A DNA stretch of 59,979 nucleotides from Lingula anatina (lineage: Eukaryota > Brachiopoda > Lingulata > Lingulida > Lingulidae), in contig NW_019775852.1 in assembly GCF_001039355.2 (NCBI RefSeq), forward strand, positions 99,962 through 159,940. The letters are read 5' to 3'. The position numbers and the translations under genes are program-made. Within the stretch, counting starts at the first letter, position 1; each line of letters opens with the position of its first letter. The notes below the pieces were generated by a model that did not search any database, was not told the origin of the DNA, and was given only the letters and a program-made list of their open reading frames with translations. Shown piece after piece: positions 52,201-59,819 of this stretch.

Positions 52201-55200
52201 TTACTTTAAATACTTCAAATCACTGATAAGAACTATACATTGCTAAATCTATTTAATTTCAAAAAGAACATTTCAGCACAAATATATGCTTGCCAAAATA
52301 ATGCCCTTATACTTACTTGGTTGGCTATCATTAAATCACACCAGCGGAACACATCCCTGAGATTAAACTCCCAAGGACTGCCTCTCTGCCCCCATTCACA
52401 CTGCACCATTGTCTGCTCATACATCTGAAATTATATTCAGATTTTTTAGCAAATGGCATTTTGTTTTCAGTAGAAATAACCTGACAAAGTGTACAATAAA
52501 AATGTTTCTTTTTCCATGTATAAAAATTTATTGGTATTAAAAAAACATCTTAATTAAATAAAATTGTTTGTACATGTTCTTAATTTGTAGCAATTTGATT
52601 TTTTCTGTACAAGGAGAATGTTTGGAAAAATAAAAAGCACGTTCTACCTGAGAATTGAATTTAATCATCTTAACAAGTAGGTCTTCATCAAACATGTCAA
52701 ACATTGATTTGGTGATGAACAACAAATCTTTCAGACCTAAAGGGTCTACATACACCTGCAAAAGAAAGAATGAAAATGAATATGAACAATAAAACATACA
52801 TTACAAGGTTGTCTAAAAAAACTGGTATGAATAGCTCTAAAACCTCTCCATGCAATATGAACACAGTACCAACATTGATAATTGGATTGCCTGAGAGAAA
52901 ATTTAATTTGCTCATACTACATCACAACAATACATATCAGGTATCCATGTTATTATGAACTATTTCCGTGCACAGCATTTTGCATATACTTTTGCAGTTA
53001 TTAATGCAGAAGTGTAATGCAATAAGAGGGTTTATTGAACAGGACACTTGGCAAGTTATTAGCAGTCATATGGCTAAAATTGGTTCCCAGCATTAATATC
53101 TACAACATAAACAGGGAAGAGACTGCCATTTAGTGAAAAAATTGGAAAAATATGTTGTGGGATCCAGGGGCTGCCAAAGATATTTTTGGCTCCAAAAAAC
53201 TCTGAAATCAGCCGATAGTCAGAAAAATCTCATCATTTCATAAATATTAGACTAAGCCCAGAAGTTATTTTTATCCTCAGTTTAATTTTGGTTCAGAACC
53301 CCAAAAGGTCATATTATTTTGTAGATGCTCATTAGCAGTGCAGCACATTCTTTCCAGAATATCAACTGCTTATTTCTTTTTCATATGGATTAATTCTCAA
53401 ATTGTATTTGGTGTGTATCAATCTTGGTTTAAATATACACCAAGAAGCCTTACCTGTGTAAACCTGTTGAGGAATGACTTGGGCAACCCTTTCCTCCCCC
53501 CACCTTGGTTCAGGGGGTTCTGGCAGGCAAACAGGCGAGTTTTGTTGTGCTGAACATGGAAGGTCATGCCCAGCTCAGGAACGTACACCTCCGCCCTGTG
53601 ATCTAGGCAGGCATTCAGGCCTTCAAGGACAGACTGAGACGCAAGGTTCAACTGAAAGGCAGAAGATGTGAACTGAAAATAATGCAGTACTAAACAAAGA
53701 ATAAAAAAATAAAAATTAATAATAAAAAAATTATGAAAAGTGGTTGCAAAGTTACCTAATATATGATCTTGTAGTGTATTCTACTTGTGCAAATGACTAG
53801 AAAAATAATCAAAGAAACTTGTAGGTATCTGTGCTTTTTTTTGTGTGTGTATTCAGTGGTAATCAGTGCAAGGTAGGCTAACACAAAGAGCTGTATGCTA
53901 AGTCAAAGACATTTTATGATTTTTCCATCAAGTAAAATATTAAGCACACACCTCATCTAGTACTACCCAGTGCCCAGCTTTGAGGGCTCTGAGGAGTGGA
54001 CCATCTCTCCAGGCAAACTGACCACCTTCCCCACCTTCCACAGGGAGATCTGCACCAAACAGGTCTGTAACATCCTATGGAACACAATCCACATGTTTAA
54101 TTATATTGTTATTTCATTTTGTTTTGCCATTTCAGATGTCATGACATTAAATGCATCAACACCTGTTTTTCACATGAGGATATTAGTTAACATTACCATG
54201 CAAAGCAAGTCATAGTTTGACTAATAGTATATAGCTATCACTGATTTGAACTCATCAAAGAACTCATTAAATCATAACAAATTAATAATTCCTTTAAATT
54301 TTATTTTTAAGAATTCAAAGTACTGGAATGAGCAACAGTCAAATGAATGCTCAAGTCAAAGTATAAAGGGGACAACAAAGACATTAAATCGAATTCTCTA
54401 TTCTAAGGTTCTTGGTGCCTACCGTCTGCTCGGACAGATTTATCCTGACCAATTCATTCCCAGAAGCTCTAGCCAGAGCTGCTACCAAGCTGGTCTTGCC
54501 AACACCAGGTGAACCCTCTAGCAAGACAGGCCGTGTCAGCTGCAGAGCTCTCAGCAACCTCTGTGCATTTGTGCTAGTGGTTGGTGCATGGATGGCGTAG
54601 TCACTCAGGGAAGATACCCTCAGTGGTCCTACATGACGAGAGATAAAGTATTAATTGAAAGAACAAATGGCAAAAATAAGGCCTTAAAAATATGCTATCT
54701 GACATGATGGGCATAAGAAGGGTGGACATGATGTTTAAAGAAATGTATTGCACTGTAAAAAAAAGGTAAACATCTTAACAATGATTCACAAACTGCAATT
54801 ACAAAACATCAAAATAAACTGTTGATGGACAATTTAATCTGGATGACATTTTCTCATATGAAAGGGAAATAAGTATGACTTGCACTGAGGAATAATATAT
54901 AAAGAATGGATATATTTACCTTTGGGAATATAGAATGGCTCAATCCCAAACAAATCTGCTTTTGTCACATCTATGTGTTTGCTGTGGGTTTCAACTAAAC
55001 CAAATTTGGCCGGATCTATTTTCTGCCCTGTCATCTGCTCCACTTGCTGCAACAGGTACTGCAGACATAGGGTTCTGCTGGCACTGGCTGATGCCATGTT
55101 AGCTGCATTTGTATTGCCTGAAAGTAACAGAAATCACCAATCCCTGTGCTGTATATGTAAATATGTAAAGGTGTTGTGTCAAGCACAGTTTTAATAAATC

Positions 55201-58200
55201 AAAATTCACAAAATCTGTTGCATATGAAAGATAAAAAAGATTCTTCATGATGACCAACTGAAATGTCATGAAAAATTAGTTTTGTAAAAACCATGTAACA
55301 TCTCTTTTATATTTTTTCACACACTATATCATAGCTAACACAATGTGGAGCATTTTCTCCACTGCATAATAGACAATGCATAACAATCAAACTCACTGAA
55401 TCCCAAAGCATCAAGAAATACCAGGCAGGCACCATGGATATAGGCCACAGGGGGGTCCAGAAGTTTGCAATTGCTGTCAGTTTCCATGCCATCTGCTTCA
55501 ACTGTCCTAGCACAGGTGTTGATGAAGTGAACCCATGAAAGGATGTCCCTGATGCTCACTGTGCTCCTAAAAGAAAAACCACAGCATGAAAATCTTGATG
55601 TGGCTGAGATGTAATATGATTAATCAACTTTTCTTCTTTCAAAAGTTAACCAGACTCTAATGATCAATTTGAACATCACCTGACTACAAAGTGTTCAGCT
55701 ACTTCCATTAACTTGCATAGAGAGAAAGTGGGCTGAAGCCATGAAGCAATGAGTAATTCTTTGTCTGTAAAAAATATACCAAAGATTTTTAGTGTAGAAA
55801 CAGATAAAGAATCCATAAGCATAGAAACAGGTAAGAAACCAATAACATTTTCAAAATTATGACCAACGATCCTTCAGGAAACCTACCGCTTTCCAGCCTC
55901 ATTGTTGATGAACCATTCAACAAAGTCCATGATGGCTCTTCCTATTCCACTGGTGCCATCTTCCTGGTTGCACAGATGAATACCAGACTTTAGATTGTGT
56001 TCTATAATGCTGACAAGGTCCTGGCGCTCTGTAGTCTGTGGACACCAGATTTCTGTGAAACGGTTCCTCAAGGCTGGTGAAAGCTAGAAGTACAAAGGGG
56101 AGAATTCAAACTAAAACAAAATTTGGTGATAAGCAGCAAGTTAAAGCATAAATGATGAAGTGGAAAATTTCCTTCACTTAATCCTACACCAACCAACAGA
56201 TGAAGTAAAATAAATCTTACTTCTTTCTTCCCATAATCTCCTCCAGGGTTCATTGTGGCAAACAGACGAAATTTCTCCTGTGCAACAATAATATCTGCCT
56301 CCTCCTTCATTCCAGGGCCAGTGCTTGTCCCTTTCTCTGCCAGTAAGAGGGTACGTTCTGGTTCCAACACACTGTTCAGTCTCTCTAACACAGAGTCATC
56401 TGCCAGGGAGATTTCATCCACAAGAAACATGGCTCCCTCTTTCATGGACGTAACCAAGGGGCCATCTACCCAATCAAATAATTTCTTTGAGTCGCTTGAG
56501 CCCTGAATAAATTTTGAAAAATATATGAACAAATAATGAACAACTCATTGATGGCAAAATTTTAACACAAAACAGTACAGCCCTTGAATTCAAAGTTAGT
56601 CATGATTATTTCCACTTCCACTTCAAGCATAAGATATAAAGGCCTGGATGAACAGCTGTCAACACTGAAAAAATTTATTTTAAAACATTTTCATTACCAG
56701 TAACTCATACCATTAATCTTATTGTTAAATCTACTATTTTTTTTTTTTTTTGGTTAAAATATCTCTTTATTGCAGCCTATATACCTCCTGTGAGTTAGCA
56801 TGCCTGACTGGTCTCAACCCTCCCAGGAAGTCTGAACTTTCAGTGTGCATGTGGCAGTTCACTGCAAACATCTTCTGCTTAGCCATCTCTGCATACAGCT
56901 GGCACATGCTGGTCTTCCCACAACTACAAATAAGACCATGTCATTAAATTTTTCAATTACAAATAGAAGCACTAAAATATAGACCTCGACCCCGGATTAT
57001 GGAACGATATTTGACGTTTTTCGGCTTTGCACAGTCTGTGTATAAAAATGAAAGTAAACTTACCTCTAATACTTTGCATGAAGCTACGATAGAGCTTTAT
57101 TTACTATCTTGTAAAGCTTAATCCATATGATTGGGGTTACTATTGGAGAAAAACGCTAATATAATGGTTAACTTCGTGTTGTTCTCAAACCCCGGATTAT
57201 GGAACAAAACCGGAAGTGCGCAGATAACGTTGCGTCAGAGTTTTTTAGATAAGATGCAAGGCAATATGTAGCGCAGGGGGTCTATAAAAGACAATAAAAC
57301 GGCAAATGCACTTTATATTGCGAATATCAATGAACATAACAGCAGTTGTTATTCATATTTAGTTGGTCTTTTACTTTTAAACACAAATATTGCTAAAAAA
57401 TGGAATAGTCCACTCATTTACCACTGCCTTGATCGGATAATGGAACAAAACGAGAAGTTGCTGCTACGTCGGAGTATCGAAGCGATATTTAGTAGTCTGG
57501 TCATTTAAAATGCCAAATTGAAAATACTGTATTCATTATTATGAAAGAATAATATTGATATTTCTCATTTTAAAAATCATCGATCATTCATTTGGCCAGC
57601 CTTCAGGTACATGTAACAACACCAGTAATGATTCAAAATAAAATCTTTAATTCATGATAACAAAACTAGCAATTAACATTAACAGCTCACACACCACCAA
57701 CAAATAATTTATCGAAAGTGTGACAAATACAATAAAAATAAATAAATAAANTCTAAATTTTAATTTTTACATATCCACACCATCTAACAGTATTTCAGAG
57801 CAACTATTCAGTCCCTGGAATAGTCTCCTTCCCTATTTCACAATCTAATTTGACTGTCATTTTCAAACTAATCAAGTACCTCGATACCAGCTAAGTCCTT
57901 GCATTCTTACCCAGTTTCTCCCACCAAAAGAACAGGCTCCCCAAACTGTAGTGCAGTCCCTACCAGCACAGCCATCCTCCGCATACCATAAGTCCACACA
58001 ATATGTCTGAACCCTTCAGGGGGTTGTCGAGTGAACTGGCACAGGAGTTCTCTGGTGGTTGGAGAGGTGGAATCATCTAATGTGAAAAGTCTATCTGGAT
58101 CAACTGATCTTTTCAGGTGTTTCTGTATGACCTCCTGTATGACATCAGCCTCTTCTGGCTTTCTCACCCGTCCTGCCAGTAGGAGGTATCCTATCAAAAT

Positions 58201-59819
58201 GAAATGGAAGATTTTACAATAATTATCTTCAAAGGCATTTTTTCTTTTTAATATCAACCATTATATCTCAAAAATCAAGATATTATAAAAACTCTCCTAA
58301 AATATATAATAAACAGTCCAGTAGGTGTATGTGATACTAACCATGGTCTGCTAAATGCTGATCCCAGTCATAATATTTCCCTGTATTTGACTTGTTAGTG
58401 TGGTGATATCTTTCTGCCCAGCGGAAAAGATCTCTGAGAGTGATGTAGCCTTGTTTTCCTGCAAACACCCCAGTGCTTCTTCTTCTGGTCTGAAAGTGAA
58501 GCAAGGACAGTTTTTAAACATTGTCTACATAAATATGTACTGACAAACTCAAATCTGCTTCCTTTTTAATGACCGACCTGGGCATTTACAAGTTGCATAA
58601 GTTAAACTTAAAACTTCAATCTTTTCTTTAAAAAAAGCACAATCAATCAGAAATTTTAGTTTTTTAATCTAAATGTGCTTTCAAATTTTGCTCAGAACAT
58701 TATTAGACATATCAGCAACTGCAGCAAGTGTTCTACCTGAAGATCCAGCATGGCCGCCACAAGTTTCTTACAGTAAGACAGAGGAATGAGGCATCGCTGG
58801 TGAAGGATGGTCTGCAACTCATCTCTGGGAATCTCATCAAAGTGAAGCTCCACAAACCTGTTCCTGAATGCTCTTGACAAGACCTGTAATATTAAAGTAC
58901 TTCAATTGGATTTTTTTTTCTTGTAATACATAATACAGGATGTGTTGATATTCAACGGGAGGTATTTCAAATGATACTAGCATAAGCCAAATTCTATAGC
59001 CATAATTTATTGTTACACAATTTACTCCTCTATAGTGATATTATGTGTGCAAATGTGTTATTTTCAACCTCATATTTACAAAATATATTCTTGATCTGCT
59101 CATTACCTTCCTTCCACCATATTGTCCAGGTGGATTCTGAGTAGCAAACAACATGAAGCGGGGGTGTGCCTTGATGGTTTCCTGGGTCTCTGGTATGAAC
59201 AGTTCTCGATTGTCATCGAGCAGCTATAAGAATAATTATATTACTTATTAACATATTCAAGTCCAATGCATTTTTTTGCCTAAAAATCTATACAATTCCA
59301 ATGCAGTTTTTTTATCAAAAATTCAAGATTACATAAAATGATATCTCATGCACAAACCCTGTTCAAAGCCTCCAATACATCACTGGGTGCTAAATTCAAC
59401 TCATCCAAGATAATCCAATGTCCCTTCCTCATGGCGTCCACAAGCACACCTGAAATATAACACGGAAAATGTCCATCATTTTCTATACCTGCATAAATTC
59501 ATAGTTCAATAATCAAGATTAACCATAATTTATTTCAAAATTACAGAGCCAATGAACTTCTTGTTCTTTCAATAAAACCCTTGATCAATATAATATCTTC
59601 CTTGAAAAATGCAAACAAGCTGGGTCTTTTAAATGTGTACCTTCTTTAAAGACAAGTTTCCCCATCTCATCTGCAGTGTAGCAGCCCACGTACTCCTGTA
59701 TATCTGTGTGTTCGTGGTTGTTCACTCTCACACAGTGGTTCCCCGAGGACTGGGCCAGCCAGTTGATCAGGCTGGTCTTCCCAACAGATGTCTCTCCTTG
59801 GATCAACACTGGGTACCTC
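669..59819 (-). CDS. MDN1: Midasin (MDN1/Rea1), AAA3 to C terminus; 5' part missing
   Basis: Nuclear dynein-like AAA+ ATPase. In known orthologues a ring of six AAA modules, a long linker, an acidic tail and a MIDAS domain act together to pull assembly factors (WDR12/Ytm1, NLE1/Rsa4) off pre-60S ribosomes. Seen here are four AAA modules with Walker A/B motifs, a linker, a D/E-rich tail, and a MIDAS domain with a DDSSSM motif. All 82 exon junctions agree in phase. The summed coding length is 13,491 nt plus one leading base, about 4,496 residues; from memory the human protein is about 5,600. The stop is TGA at 671-669. The first coding exon in view (59641-59819) begins one base into a codon with an AG acceptor, so more exons lie to the right. 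The stretch 23402-33140 is an inserted alternative haplotype and is not part of a single coherent transcript. Identity is very secure. Confidence 0.97.
3034..7331 (-). CDS. MDN1: MDN1 Asp/Glu-rich tail (12 exons)
   Basis: Exons: 7194-7331, 6911-7046, 6574-6713, 6160-6330, 5827-5968, 5372-5493, 5073-5174, 4653-4835, 4262-4399, 3898-4020, 3470-3661, 3034-3243. The product is dominated by E, D, K, Q and S. It is a disordered acidic tether that in yeast Rea1 lets the MIDAS domain reach the ring. It starts GFCIPPELSDEMEGEGSTEF and ends ESSIHTALEHLHLET. Landmarks shared with human midasin include EADKLDEQIWG, DLPDDLKLD, FKRRLQTMD and the YDAQT segment. Exons from 5073-5174 leftwards are all multiples of three with phase 0 at both ends. 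For the end of 5827-5968 the donor GTGAGC was preferred over GTGAAG six bases further in; both keep the frame. Confidence 0.92.
7668..14726 (-). CDS. MDN1: MDN1 linker, last part before the acidic tail (12 exons)
   Basis: Exons: 14601-14726, 14230-14392, 13959-14008, 13637-13733, 13151-13265, 12681-12786, 12218-12333, 9532-9628, 9128-9319, 8874-8944, 8221-8659, 7668-7889. Matches to midasin include ALADLFKYLTTIGLSYRRGL, WAGCQKYIYR (human has WDGCQKYFYR) and MAATHRATAKLLSVLLGVFT. Exon 8221-8659 is the longest here (439 nt) and has its own short acidic patch (EEGEEEREEEDEG). The exon 8874-8944 is only 71 nt and exon 13959-14008 only 50 nt. The intron between 12218-12333 and 9532-9628 contains a plus-strand secreted-protein gene. 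Confidence 0.9.
8121..8137. repeat. G17 homopolymer in an MDN1 intron
   Basis: Seventeen consecutive G on the plus strand (C in the MDN1 transcript), between exons 8221-8659 and 7668-7889. Confidence 0.9.
10429..10436 (+). promoter_or_regulatory. TATA box of the nested secreted-protein gene
   Basis: TATAAATA lies 58 bases before the ATG at 10487. A start site about 30 bases downstream (near 10460) would leave a short 5' UTR. The placement supports an independent promoter for the nested plus-strand gene inside the MDN1 intron. Confidence 0.55.
10487..12042 (+). CDS. Secreted 16-cysteine protein nested in an MDN1 intron (three exons)
   Basis: Exons 10487-10571, 11009-11220 and 11869-12042 (TAA at 12040-12042) give 156 residues. 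Splice sites are canonical: G then GTAAGT at 10572, TTGCAG before 11009, CAG then GTATGT at 11221, TTTCAG before 11869. Exon 1 is a signal peptide: MAIVAMMC, then a hydrophobic stretch to about residue 22, with likely cleavage near TASRNEAFG. The mature part has 16 cysteines. Exon 2 and exon 3 products share a layout: GNC, a second Cys after 5-6 residues, GN just before a CC pair, an aromatic patch, then CxC. Product exported, probably disulfide-stabilised. I do not recognise the family and assign no function. It lies antisense to MDN1 within the intron 9629-12217. Confidence 0.82.
14859..23354 (-). CDS. MDN1: MDN1 linker, central part, haplotype copy 1 (19 exons)
   Basis: Exons: 23029-23354, 22311-22630, 22031-22174, 20703-20923, 19881-20346, 19461-19652, 18976-19233, 18717-18800, 18297-18478, 17788-18046, 17265-17556, 16979-17064, 16700-16858, 16366-16461, 16135-16229, 15869-15980, 15515-15662, 15148-15257, 14859-14963. 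The product is the mostly helical midasin linker. Recognisable pieces include EEASLYRYKPTSHGDELTEE, ADKPYDIYHNSNVPE and ARWNDSNFWAMKQAAEKTHR, each with a clear human counterpart. Exon 16366-16461 ends at a GC donor (CAG then GCAAGT). This copy runs without a break into the C-terminal exons on its left. Its right flank stops at a single N (23402). Confidence 0.9.
14895..23401. repeat. Duplicated 8.5 kb segment, copy 1
   Basis: It aligns along its whole length with 23403 to about 31860, with an offset of 8,508 at the left end that drifts to about 8,457-8,490 through small indels. It starts inside exon 14859-14963 at the base matching the first base after the N at 23402. It ends 47 bases right of exon 23029-23354. 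The differences look allelic; see the findings. Confidence 0.9.
20924..22030 (-). other. MDN1 intron of 1.1 kb, present in both copies
   Basis: The counterpart is 29414-30514. No exon or known element was seen in it. It is mostly well matched between copies with a few short indels (for example a CATTGTGGTTATGTG stretch shortened in the second copy). Confidence 0.7.
23402..23402. other. Single-N join
   Basis: One N lies between the copy 1 intron (...aatgctgat) and the middle of an exon in copy 2 (ggtcttctctg...). Sequence on the two sides is not contiguous in either copy, so this is a forced join. Confidence 0.9.
23403..31811 (-). CDS. MDN1: MDN1 central linker, second haplotype copy (misplaced)
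   Basis: The same exons again, about 8.5 kb to the right: 31489-31811, 30795-31114, 30515-30658, 29193-29413, 28381-28843, 27961-28152, 27476-27733, 27212-27295, 26798-26979, 26289-26547, 25767-26058, 25481-25566, 25202-25360, 24875-24970, 24644-24738, 24377-24488, 24023-24170, 23656-23765, and a cut exon 23403-23471. All splice sites and the open frame are kept. Differences from copy 1 are substitutions, small intron indels and two in-frame codon indels. The last exon is truncated mid-codon at the single N (23402), so this copy cannot splice to anything on its left. I read it as the other allele, not as a duplicated domain. Confidence 0.85.
32012..32399 (-). CDS. MDN1: MDN1 linker exons, extra copy (two exons)
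   Basis: Exons 32269-32399 and 32012-32157 repeat 33790-33920 and 33532-33677 with no difference that I could see in the coding bases. They belong to the second haplotype contig (23403-32651) and join it in phase: 32012-32157 ends AA and 31489-31811 starts T, giving Asn-Ile-Pro. On the right the contig ends at the N gap, so the exon expected upstream (38715-38830 equivalent) is missing in this copy. Confidence 0.82.
32652..33140. other. Assembly gap, 489 Ns
   Basis: A run of Ns between two overlapping contig ends. Since the flanks repeat one another (31621-32651 and 33141-34172), the gap does not represent missing unique sequence. Confidence 0.9.
33141..33331 (-). CDS. MDN1: MDN1 linker exon fragment at contig edge (third copy)
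   Basis: A 191-nt 5' piece of the exon seen complete at 23029-23354 and 31489-31811. It starts with SIPAELKAVTGRLDDI and is cut by the N gap at 33140. It continues in frame from 33532-33677. The fragment carries ARAVLSVEA like copy 2, where copy 1 has ARAVLFVEA. Confidence 0.85.
33141..34172. repeat. 1.03 kb segment repeated from 31621-32651
   Basis: Nearly identical to 31621-32651: I saw one substitution (C at 31857, A at 33377) and one extra A near 33751-33755. It is the left end of the contig that carries MDN1 exons to the right. Its first about 240 bases also match 23161-23401. Confidence 0.9.
33532..41657 (-). CDS. MDN1: MDN1 linker, first part (six exons)
   Basis: Exons: 41437-41657, 40820-41142, 39910-40054, 38715-38830, 33790-33920, 33532-33677. 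They encode a helical region with few strong motifs, following the AAA6 lid. Short matches to midasin include DLRWNGQLVHKL (human has a DPRWN segment here) and VWVSLLWHSRF. All junction phases agree, for example 38715-38830 ends AATG and 33790-33920 starts GA, giving Asn-Gly-Arg. The last two exons exist twice in the window (see 32012-32399). The copy here is continuous with the rest of the gene to the right, so I treat it as primary. The linker couples the ATPase ring to the MIDAS tail. Confidence 0.87.
35571..35596. repeat. C-rich polypyrimidine tract
   Basis: Runs of C broken by single T in the large intron 33921-38714. Low-complexity sequence with no splice partner. Confidence 0.85.
36659..36978 (+). 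other. Exon-like, non-coding block on the plus strand
   Basis: A 320-nt block of higher GC and CpG content than its surroundings. On the left is a pyrimidine-rich acceptor (tttctcttagcag) and on the right a strong donor (ttgtag then gtaagt). All three plus-strand frames contain stops, so if transcribed it would be a non-coding or UTR exon. MDN1 does not need it. No partner exon was identified. Confidence 0.3.
38831..39909 (-). other. MDN1 intron of 1.1 kb
   Basis: Between exons 39910-40054 and 38715-38830 (AA plus A gives Lys). It is AT-rich; no further gene or repeat was recognised. Confidence 0.7.
40192..40253. repeat. Compound microsatellite (GCAC)n-(CA)n
   Basis: About eight GCAC units from 40192 to 40226, followed by CA dinucleotides to 40253. 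It lies in the MDN1 intron 40055-40819. Confidence 0.95.
41916..50990 (-). CDS. MDN1: MDN1 AAA module 6 with large insert (nine exons)
   Basis: Exons: 50751-50990, 50077-50205, 49348-49497, 44515-44680, 44197-44295, 43821-43983, 42707-42823, 42379-42463, 41916-42188. Walker A (VLVGPASSGKTSLV) spans exons 1 and 2. MAMNSAMDTTELLGGFEQ follows. A long insert in exons 3 to 6 precedes FEWVDSQFVRALQSGDWL and the Walker B equivalent LLIDNVNFC, which has Asp-Asn instead of Asp-Glu. AMDPKHGEISRAMRNRG gives the sensor and finger region. Exon 3 is placed ending at 49348 (donor GTAATG); reading further meets a TAG. For exon 5 an acceptor at 44332 would break the frame, while the acceptor leaving 44295 as first base keeps it. 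The intron 44681-49347 hosts the GPCR gene, and the intron 49498-50076 holds a 98-N gap. Confidence 0.88.
42824..43820 (-). other. MDN1 intron of 1.0 kb
   Basis: Between exons 43821-43983 (ending AG) and 42707-42823 (starting C), joined as Ser-Pro-Ser. I see nothing else in it. Confidence 0.7.
46945..48321 (+). CDS. Orphan class A-like GPCR, intronless, nested in an MDN1 intron
   Basis: A 458-residue seven-helix receptor. Helices at roughly 24-48 (with GN, the N1.50 equivalent), 58-82 (LD, the D2.50 equivalent), 93-115, 137-158, 179-201, 257-280 (YWYP in place of CWxP) and 289-312. Cys90 and Cys171 are placed for the usual extracellular disulfide. NGT at residue 7 is a glycosylation sequon. 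After helix 3, where DRY is expected, it reads VVNEAYQ; helix 7 reads STVTPFMYWFYN instead of NPxxY. A CCC cluster after helix 7 could be palmitoylated. The cytoplasmic tail is about 145 residues and rich in Ser/Thr/Arg. I chose ATG 46945; the frame is open upstream but has only a TTG at 46933. The stop is TGA 48319-48321. The ligand is unknown. Confidence 0.9.
   Translation: MSSVHYNGTGIRHKETIEPGRLTEAVVLIIIASVGVVGNISSFVSMIVVKRLRKSSNAFMAHHCILDLVKSAYCIPFAQSVLTSLRPRLCNIMGSSYIIFITTSAFNLLAMVVNEAYQSSDKSLGVHLKHEGNRYCVVFGICIIWLASIILNLGVAILPGNPDFDEHVGICIFVYGLTKNYILHVLWIALVSLAIILTVMHLRRLHQDIKKRSYYRTASLVRATLMIDPMVDDTPDLQAEKQKEQVKLLEKYSLKRLYILMAMTMLFVMYWYPLFMLTVLDRDFLAPDMAYKVLTLFAWSNSTVTPFMYWFYNKENCCCRRDSEQSILFRNMKYLCNYFDLDASMVEMNPAHANTENLEQQETTFIELGNPHSGILNHYFATADRKQPRRTVSFERPSSPTKKMVIVNANRRHTIASPKMPHKELTNQNQDMHARRSQLHLDLKTDHCSNQTGNATGV
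48676..48681 (+). promoter_or_regulatory. Candidate polyadenylation signal of the GPCR gene
   Basis: AATAAA about 355 bases after the receptor stop codon, in AT-rich sequence. It is a plausible 3' UTR end, but the hexamer is common in such sequence. Confidence 0.4.
49809..49906. other. Assembly gap, 98 Ns, in a simple repeat
   Basis: Flanked by a T run on the left and (CA)n on the right, within the MDN1 intron 49498-50076. It is probably an unresolved microsatellite. The flanking exons join in phase, so no coding exon need be missing. Confidence 0.8.
50465..50490. repeat. T-run followed by G-run
   Basis: About 15 T then about 11 G in the intron 50206-50750. A similar T11G9 tract occurs at 13005-13024. 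Confidence 0.85.
50991..52061 (-). other. MDN1 intron of 1.1 kb
   Basis: Between exons 52062-52142 and 50751-50990, phase 0 on both sides. Short open frames around 51711-51942 on both strands have no splice partners or similarity that I recognise. Confidence 0.65.
52062..55117 (-). CDS. MDN1: MDN1 AAA module 5 (seven exons)
   Basis: Exons: 54920-55117, 54423-54628, 53952-54074, 53454-53651, 52648-52755, 52317-52424, 52062-52142. Exon 1 gives the approach segment (LFGIEPFYIPKG). Exon 2 has Walker A (VLLEGSPGVGKTSLV) and RINLSEQT. Exon 3 reads DVTDLFGADLPVEGG and ends at Walker B WVVLDE. Exon 4 continues LNLASQSVLEGLNACLDHR, then CQNPLNQGGGRKGLPKSF and NRFTQ. The last three exons are the lid (WEFNLRDVFRWC). 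Walker A, Walker B, the sensor Asn and the finger Arg are all present, so the site looks competent. This is the most human-like part of the window. Confidence 0.93.
55397..58190 (-). CDS. MDN1: MDN1 AAA module 4 (five exons)
   Basis: Exons: 57911-58190, 56785-56923, 56221-56502, 55887-56083, 55397-55566. Walker A (EPVLLVGETGCGKT) is split by an intron: the first exon ends ...GETG and the next starts CGKT. HMHTESSDFLGG follows in exon 2. Walker B (AMFLVDEISLADDSVLERL) and ATMNPGGDYGKKE are in exon 3. LSPALRNRFTEIWCP, with the arginine finger, opens exon 4. Exon 5 holds the lid segment STVSIRDILSWV. The intron that splits Walker A (56924-57910) contains an unusual CpG-rich insert. An exon-like 85-nt block at 55680-55764 lies between exons 4 and 5, but exons 4 and 5 join in frame without it. 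Confidence 0.93.
55680..55764 (-). other. Possible frame-shifting cassette exon in MDN1
   Basis: An 85-nt block with a good acceptor (TTTTTTACAG) and donor (GTCAG then GTGATG), in the intron between exons 55887-56083 and 55397-55566. Those two exons already join in frame (CG plus G gives Arg, then STVSIRD as in midasins). Adding 85 nt breaks the frame, so inclusion would be expected to truncate the protein. Confidence 0.3.
56980..57520. repeat. CpG-rich insert with a three-fold motif
   Basis: In the intron 56924-57910. CCCCGGATTATGGAAC occurs at 56990-57005 and 57190-57205, and CGGATAATGGAAC at 57434-57446. The block contains many CpG dinucleotides, while most other introns here are CpG-poor. 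It has no long open frame. It could be a short mobile element or a satellite-like insertion; boundaries are approximate. Confidence 0.45.
57751..57751. other. Single N within an MDN1 intron
   Basis: Lies after an (AAAT)n-like stretch in the intron 56924-57910. It may be an ambiguous base or a contig join like the one at 23402. Confidence 0.6.
58342..59819 (-). CDS. MDN1: MDN1 AAA module 3 (five exons)
   Basis: Exons in reading order: 59641-59819, 59358-59449, 59107-59223, 58737-58883, 58342-58489. The first exon carries the Walker A loop (VLIQGETSVGKTS) followed by RVNNHEHTD. The second carries Walker B (WIILDELNLAP). The third ends in a sensor-1 type ATQNPPG motif. The fourth starts LSRAFRNRFVELHFDE, with the arginine finger and lid helix. 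The fifth (ITLRDLFRWAERY) is the sensor-2/lid region. All residues expected for ATP binding and hydrolysis are visible. The first two junctions split codons after base 1 and the others fall between codons, except the last, which leaves one base for the next block. The order and motifs match human midasin AAA3. Confidence 0.93.

Noticed and set aside
55680-55764. Constitutive MDN1 exon
   Set aside because: Inclusion breaks the frame, and the exons on both sides join directly into a conserved midasin segment.
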